This document shows, in pieces, positions 36,019-39,438 of a stretch of 39,438 nucleotides of DNA. The position numbers were made by a program, and so were the translations under genes. The DNA is taken from positions 1 through 39,438 of IMG/VR virus record IMGVR_UViG_3300036861_000235; one strand, 5' to 3'. This stretch comes from a virus. The notes beneath the pieces are model-generated. The model searched no databases and was not told the origin of the DNA. It worked only from the letters and a program-made list of their open reading frames with translations. The stretch's first letter is position 1. Each line of letters starts with the position of its first letter.

Positions 36019-37428
36019 TTAGGGACGACTCGCCACGGCACCGGCGTGTCCGTTCTGCTTCGCCGCGTACTCGGCGACGAACCGCTCCGCGTACGACGCG
36101 GCCTCCAACTGCGGGACGCCAGGCTGCGGCTGGTCGGGTACTTGGATGGGCTGGTCAGCGGGTTGTGGGGTGACACCGGCCGGGATGAGGAACACATCTC
36201 CACCCGGCACCGGCACTTGCCCGACGATCTTCCGCCAGTCGTTGATGGTGAGCAGGCCGCGAGCTGCCGCGTTAGTGGTACGCTCCCACTTCGCCGACTC
36301 GGCCTCACGCAAAGCGGCGACCTCGGAGTTGTCCCACCGCAGCGTCACCCGCTGCCGGCCAACCCCCGCGAAATCAGGGAGTAGGCGGGCTTGCACGGCG
36401 TCGAGGAAATGCCACTGCAGCGAGTTGATGGCGCCTTCCCACAACTCCCGGTGGGCCTGCTCATAGTTCGTGAACGTCGACCGGTCCAGGCCGACCTTCG
36501 CGCCGACGAGGACGGCAGGGACGCCGAACACGGCACAGATCCGCGACTCCGACTCGGCCCGCAAATCAGGAAACTCGAGATCCTTCAGCGACTGGCCGAG
36601 GATCTTGACATCCATGCCCTTCTGCAACACGGCGGGCCCGCCCCGGTTCGCCCCGGAGAAGCGGGCCATCCACCTCGTGCGGACCCGCTCCATCACCGTC
36701 TGATCAACGGTCTCCTGAGTGGTGATCACCGTCGAGGGAGTGGCGTCATTACGCAGCGTTCGGTCGACAAAATCCGTCGCGGCGTTGTCCAGGCTCACGG
36801 CCCGCGCCGCGGGGCGCATCGGCGGCTGACCGAAATACTGATCCAGCGGATTCGGCAGTTTGACGTGGACGATGTCACCGGCGGGGATCGGGATGATGTC
36901 CGACCCGATACTGCGGGCACCCGACGACGGATCGAGAACGTAGCCGTAGTTCCACACCCGCGGGTTCACCGTCGGGAAGATCCGGATGCAGTCAGGGCGC
37001 AACGGCCACAACTCCGCCGGCAACCCATCCCTACCCCTGACGATCAGCCAATAGCAGTTGCCGGCGATCATCAGATAGGTGACGCATAGTTCGAAGAACT
37101 CGAACTCAGTCGTCACCGGGTTGGGTTGGGCGAACAAGCGGCGCAGCCGGTGCCCGTCCAGGGCCTCCCCATGCTCCGGGGGGTACACCCTTAGGAACGA
37201 CTGGGGCAGGTTCTCCGCCAGTTTCCGGATACACGCATATACGAGCTCGTTACGCCCATACCCGTTCGACGCTGATGTGGTGTACGACGCGTCCGGGTAC
37301 AGGGCACCGTCCTGGTTCGGCTTCGCACCACCAAACGCAGGGATCAGGATCGTGTTCTGATCCCCCGACGGGGGCATGCCAAGAGAGGCGGTCTTCGACT
37401 CAGCGAGAAGAAGCCGCCCAAGCGCCAC
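36019..37428 (-). CDS. portal protein, HK97 family
   Basis: 469 aa. ACIRKLAENLPQSFLRVYPP, LVTYLMIAGNCYWLIVRGRD-like strand, KGMDVKILGQSLKDLEF and ESRICAVFGVPAVLVG are typical of HK97 portals. The GTG start lies just after the 82-aa membrane gene. It forms the dodecameric DNA channel of the head. The last 50 residues are Pro-rich (TPQPADQPIQVPDQPQPG), longer than in the minimal family. Confidence 0.9.
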   Translation of the reverse strand: MALGRLLLAESKTASLGMPPSGDQNTILIPAFGGAKPNQDGALYPDASYTTSASNGYGRNELVYACIRKLAENLPQSFLRVYPPEHGEALDGHRLRRLFAQPNPVTTEFEFFELCVTYLMIAGNCYWLIVRGRDGLPAELWPLRPDCIRIFPTVNPRVWNYGYVLDPSSGARSIGSDIIPIPAGDIVHVKLPNPLDQYFGQPPMRPAARAVSLDNAATDFVDRTLRNDATPSTVITTQETVDQTVMERVRTRWMARFSGANRGGPAVLQKGMDVKILGQSLKDLEFPDLRAESESRICAVFGVPAVLVGAKVGLDRSTFTNYEQAHRELWEGAINSLQWHFLDAVQARLLPDFAGVGRQRVTLRWDNSEVAALREAESAKWERTTNAAARGLLTINDWRKIVGQVPVPGGDVFLIPAGVTPQPADQPIQVPDQPQPGVPQLEAASYAERFVAEYAAKQNGHAGAVASRP

Positions 37429-37430
37429 AG

Positions 37431-37679
37431 CTAGACCTTGCCGGCCTCACGCAGAGCGCCCACCACAACCGACGCCACGCCACCGACGATCAGCGCCACC
37501 GCAACCCCGGCGAGCATCGTCACGCCAGTCAGCGTTGCGGCAGCGCCGCCGACCTGAGCCAGCCACGACCCCGACGGCAACACCGGGAACCGCAACCCGC
37601 GCACCCGGCGAGGTGGCGACAACTGATCGCGCCAGTCCTGCATCGCGTCGGTGCGCATCATGTCGTCGAGCGCGGTCAT
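37431..37679 (-). CDS. small membrane-anchored protein between terminase and portal
   Basis: 82 aa. A polar N-terminal part (SPPRRVRGLRFPVLP) is followed by a hydrophobic hairpin (about residues 45-73, ATLTGVTMLAGVAVALIVGG). Such a protein between terL and portal is uncommon in HK97-type operons. Role unknown. Confidence 0.6.
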   Translation of the reverse strand: MTALDDMMRTDAMQDWRDQLSPPRRVRGLRFPVLPSGSWLAQVGGAAATLTGVTMLAGVAVALIVGGVASVVVGALREAGKV

Positions 37680-37688
37680 GCGGTCTCC

Positions 37689-39137
37689 TCAGAAGAAAAC
37701 GTCTGCGGGCGGATATGCCTGATGTGCTTGCGTCGTGTAACCCCACGCGGCCAAAGTCACAGCCACCAACGGCGAAATGTCCACACCGGTGCGGCCATCC
37801 CACGCCCACGCACCCTCGAGCTCACGCTTCGTCGCCCGAGCCAACGCCGAATCCAAATCAGGCTGACCCAAATGCCGCAACGAACGAGAATCAGTAACCG
37901 CCGAGAACAACTGCCCACACGCCTGCGCCATCTGCCGGGCCGTCGTCTTCGTCACCTCAACCCCCGCCCCCTCCAAACCGGGGATCAGGGTGTTGGCCTG
38001 CCGCTTCGGATCGACCACCACCGCGCACGGCCGCCACTTCGCGTACAGCTCGAGCAGCCGGGCGGGCATCCACGCCATCCCCGGACGGTGATCAATCACC
38101 TCAACATGCAGCGTGCCGTCCTCGCGGAGACCGGCCACACCGATCGACCCGTGGTCCTGGTTCGGGGTCGCATCCGCGGCGAACGCCACCGGATCCAACG
38201 GCGCCGACCGAGGATCCAACAGGTCCGACCACGCCATCTCCGGGATCACAACCCAATCCGACGGGGCACCCCGGATCACCCACTGGTTCAAGTAGGCGCG
38301 ACGGAAGTCGTTCAAGTCCATTGACGCGAACTCGACCGCGATCGAATCCTCAGAGATCGTGTGACCCAACGCCGGCATGCATGACCGCCACACAGCCCGA
38401 TCCTGCGGATCCGCGTCCTGAGGCGCCGACCACTCGAAATAGGCCAGGCCCTCGCGGACACCCATCTCCGCCTGCTCCCGGCCCCGCTTCACCTTCGCCT
38501 GCAAATACGGCGACCCATCCGACCAGCCCGCCGTCGAAATCCACCCCAGCTGCTTATTCCGGCGGGTGATCATCGCCGGGCGGAACGCCTGCTCCAGCCG
38601 AGCGTCCACCTGAGCGAACGCCTCATCGATATACGCCTCATCGAGGGTCGGGCCATGGCCGGCCTTCTCAGTGTTCGCCTCAATAGCGAACCGTGAATGG
38701 TTCGGAAACCGAATGTGCTCGTTGCCATTACCCCAACGCGGGTCAGCCTTATGCCGGAAATAGGCCGAACCCTCCAAGACGCCGCCGTAATCCTCCTCGA
38801 ACTTCTTACGGGCGTCTTTGCGGGTCTGCGCCGTGTACACGATGTGCTGACGGGGACCGAAGAACTTCGCCGCCGAAGCGCGGTGTACAGCCTTCGCCAG
38901 CAGGAACGTCGACTTGCCTGACTGCCGCGGCACCGTCAAACCGAACTCCGGATACGCCAACAGGCCCGTGTCCGAGTCGATCTCCAAGATCACGTCCGCG
39001 ACGTGCTGCTGCCACGGCATGAACGGCTTACCGAGGAGCTCGGCGACCTTACCGACCGCCGGCCCCAGCGTTGCCCGCTCCGGGGTCCTCGGCGTCCCGT
39101 ACCGGGGTTGACAGGCGATCCTCGAGATCGTCGTCAT
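37689..39137 (-). CDS. terL: large terminase subunit
   Basis: 482 aa. The ATPase has Walker A PRQSGKST (residues 70-77) and a Walker-B-like LDEAYIDEAF (about 165-175). The nuclease part has AFAADATPNQDHG, AVVVDPKR and DGRTGVDISP as acidic metal positions. N-terminal PRYGTPRTPERATLGPAVGK is typical of actinophage terminases. It packages DNA from cos with TerS and probably the HNH protein. It overlaps terS by 89 bp. Confidence 0.9.
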   Translation of the reverse strand: MTTISRIACQPRYGTPRTPERATLGPAVGKVAELLGKPFMPWQQHVADVILEIDSDTGLLAYPEFGLTVPRQSGKSTFLLAKAVHRASAAKFFGPRQHIVYTAQTRKDARKKFEEDYGGVLEGSAYFRHKADPRWGNGNEHIRFPNHSRFAIEANTEKAGHGPTLDEAYIDEAFAQVDARLEQAFRPAMITRRNKQLGWISTAGWSDGSPYLQAKVKRGREQAEMGVREGLAYFEWSAPQDADPQDRAVWRSCMPALGHTISEDSIAVEFASMDLNDFRRAYLNQWVIRGAPSDWVVIPEMAWSDLLDPRSAPLDPVAFAADATPNQDHGSIGVAGLREDGTLHVEVIDHRPGMAWMPARLLELYAKWRPCAVVVDPKRQANTLIPGLEGAGVEVTKTTARQMAQACGQLFSAVTDSRSLRHLGQPDLDSALARATKRELEGAWAWDGRTGVDISPLVAVTLAAWGYTTQAHQAYPPADVFF

Positions 39138-39348
39138 CGGACACCCCCATACGCGCCAGCTCCACCAGGTTCGCCCGAAGTTCGCGGTTCACCGCGGCCA
39201 CCGCCAGGCCAGCGCCGTCATCAAGAGTCTTAGCGAGGCTGAACGCCATCTCCGCCAGTGCCTCACCCATCGGGTGAGTTGTGATCAACGCATTGACGTC
39301 GGCGCGGACCTTCCGCTCAACCGGGCCGACCCGCCGCCTCGCCGCCAT
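39049..39348 (-). CDS. terS: small terminase subunit (putative)
   Basis: 99 aa. The helical N-terminal half (RRRVGPVERKVRADVNALIT) is followed by a Leu/Ala helix (EMAFSLAKTLDDGAGLAVAAVNRELRANL) and an acidic tail. Size, place directly upstream of terL and next to the genome end fit TerS. An aagggg site precedes the ATG. It should bind the end-proximal repeats. Confidence 0.7.
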   Translation of the reverse strand: MAARRRVGPVERKVRADVNALITTHPMGEALAEMAFSLAKTLDDGAGLAVAAVNRELRANLVELARMGVSDDDDLEDRLSTPVRDAEDPGAGNAGAGGR

Positions 39349-39438
39349 CCGAACCCCTTTATGCATGCATGGCTATGCACCCTTGTAGGAATCCCACAAG
39401 CCCCGTCCCCCCTCGGCGCCAAGAGAGAGTTTCGCGAC
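39349..39438. other. right genome end / TerS-binding and cos region
   Basis: No gene. It contains atgcatgcat (39361-39370) and a related tatgca (39374-39379), an imperfect hairpin (cttgt ... acaag, 39382-39400), a C-rich stretch, and the terminal tttcgcgac whose last 7 bases are the reverse complement of the left end. Short repeats close to terS and the end fit a packaging initiation site. Confidence 0.5.

Overview
The window looks like a complete genome (about 39.4 kb) of a temperate, tailed siphovirus that infects a high-GC actinobacterium. Support: HK97-type terminase, portal, protease and capsid genes; a tape-measure and minor-tail module; a tyrosine integrase with repressor; and long runs of short genes joined by 4-base ATGA/GTGA overlaps. 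The host genus cannot be read from the sequence. No mycolyl-arabinogalactan esterase (LysB) is visible, which mildly argues against a mycolic-acid host. Both ends carry the same 7 bases in inverted orientation, and an HNH gene lies at the left end with terS/terL at the right end, so the window is probably a linear cos-ended genome.

Layout. (1) 1-9.9 kb: leftward early operon of about 30 small genes from a divergent promoter near 9.95 kb. It holds an Xis/Cro-like protein, many small zinc-finger proteins, a RusA-type resolvase, a Cas4-like exonuclease, a putative ssDNA-binding protein with a candidate +1 frameshift, a RepA-type helicase whose gene contains a possible iteron origin, an SNase-like protein and an HNH nuclease. 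In the circular form this operon reads across cos into the terminase genes. (2) 9.9-11.5 kb: immunity and integration. A leaderless rightward operon encodes a coiled-coil protein, an HTH repressor and the integrase. A 40-bp copy of a tRNA 3' end (best match in form tRNA-Asn), the probable attP core, lies inside the repressor gene, the arrangement seen in integration-dependent immunity. A 15/16 match to the bacterial parS site lies in the divergent promoter region. (3) 11.5-12.9 kb: EndoVII-type HNH nuclease, GntR regulator with a perfect palindromic operator, and small Cys-rich genes. (4) 12.8-15.9 kb: lysis module with holin, GH16 glycosidase, GH25 muramidase (apparent CTG start), M15 peptidase and a DUF2746-type membrane protein. 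(5) 15.9-17.7 kb: rightward moron cassette with RHH regulator, small protein, lipoprotein and secreted glycerophosphodiesterase, likely expressed from the prophage. (6) 17.7-39.3 kb: leftward structural operon, read from the right as terS, terL, membrane protein, portal, protease, major capsid, then a block with a fused glycosyltransferase-FkbM methyltransferase and several structural/repeat proteins, then head-tail connectors, major tail protein, G/GT chaperones, tape measure, minor tail protein and two paralogous tail-tip proteins.

Gene starts were mostly placed by the 1-11 base stop/start overlaps and by visible ribosome-binding sites. Function calls are from motif recognition only; no database search was run.
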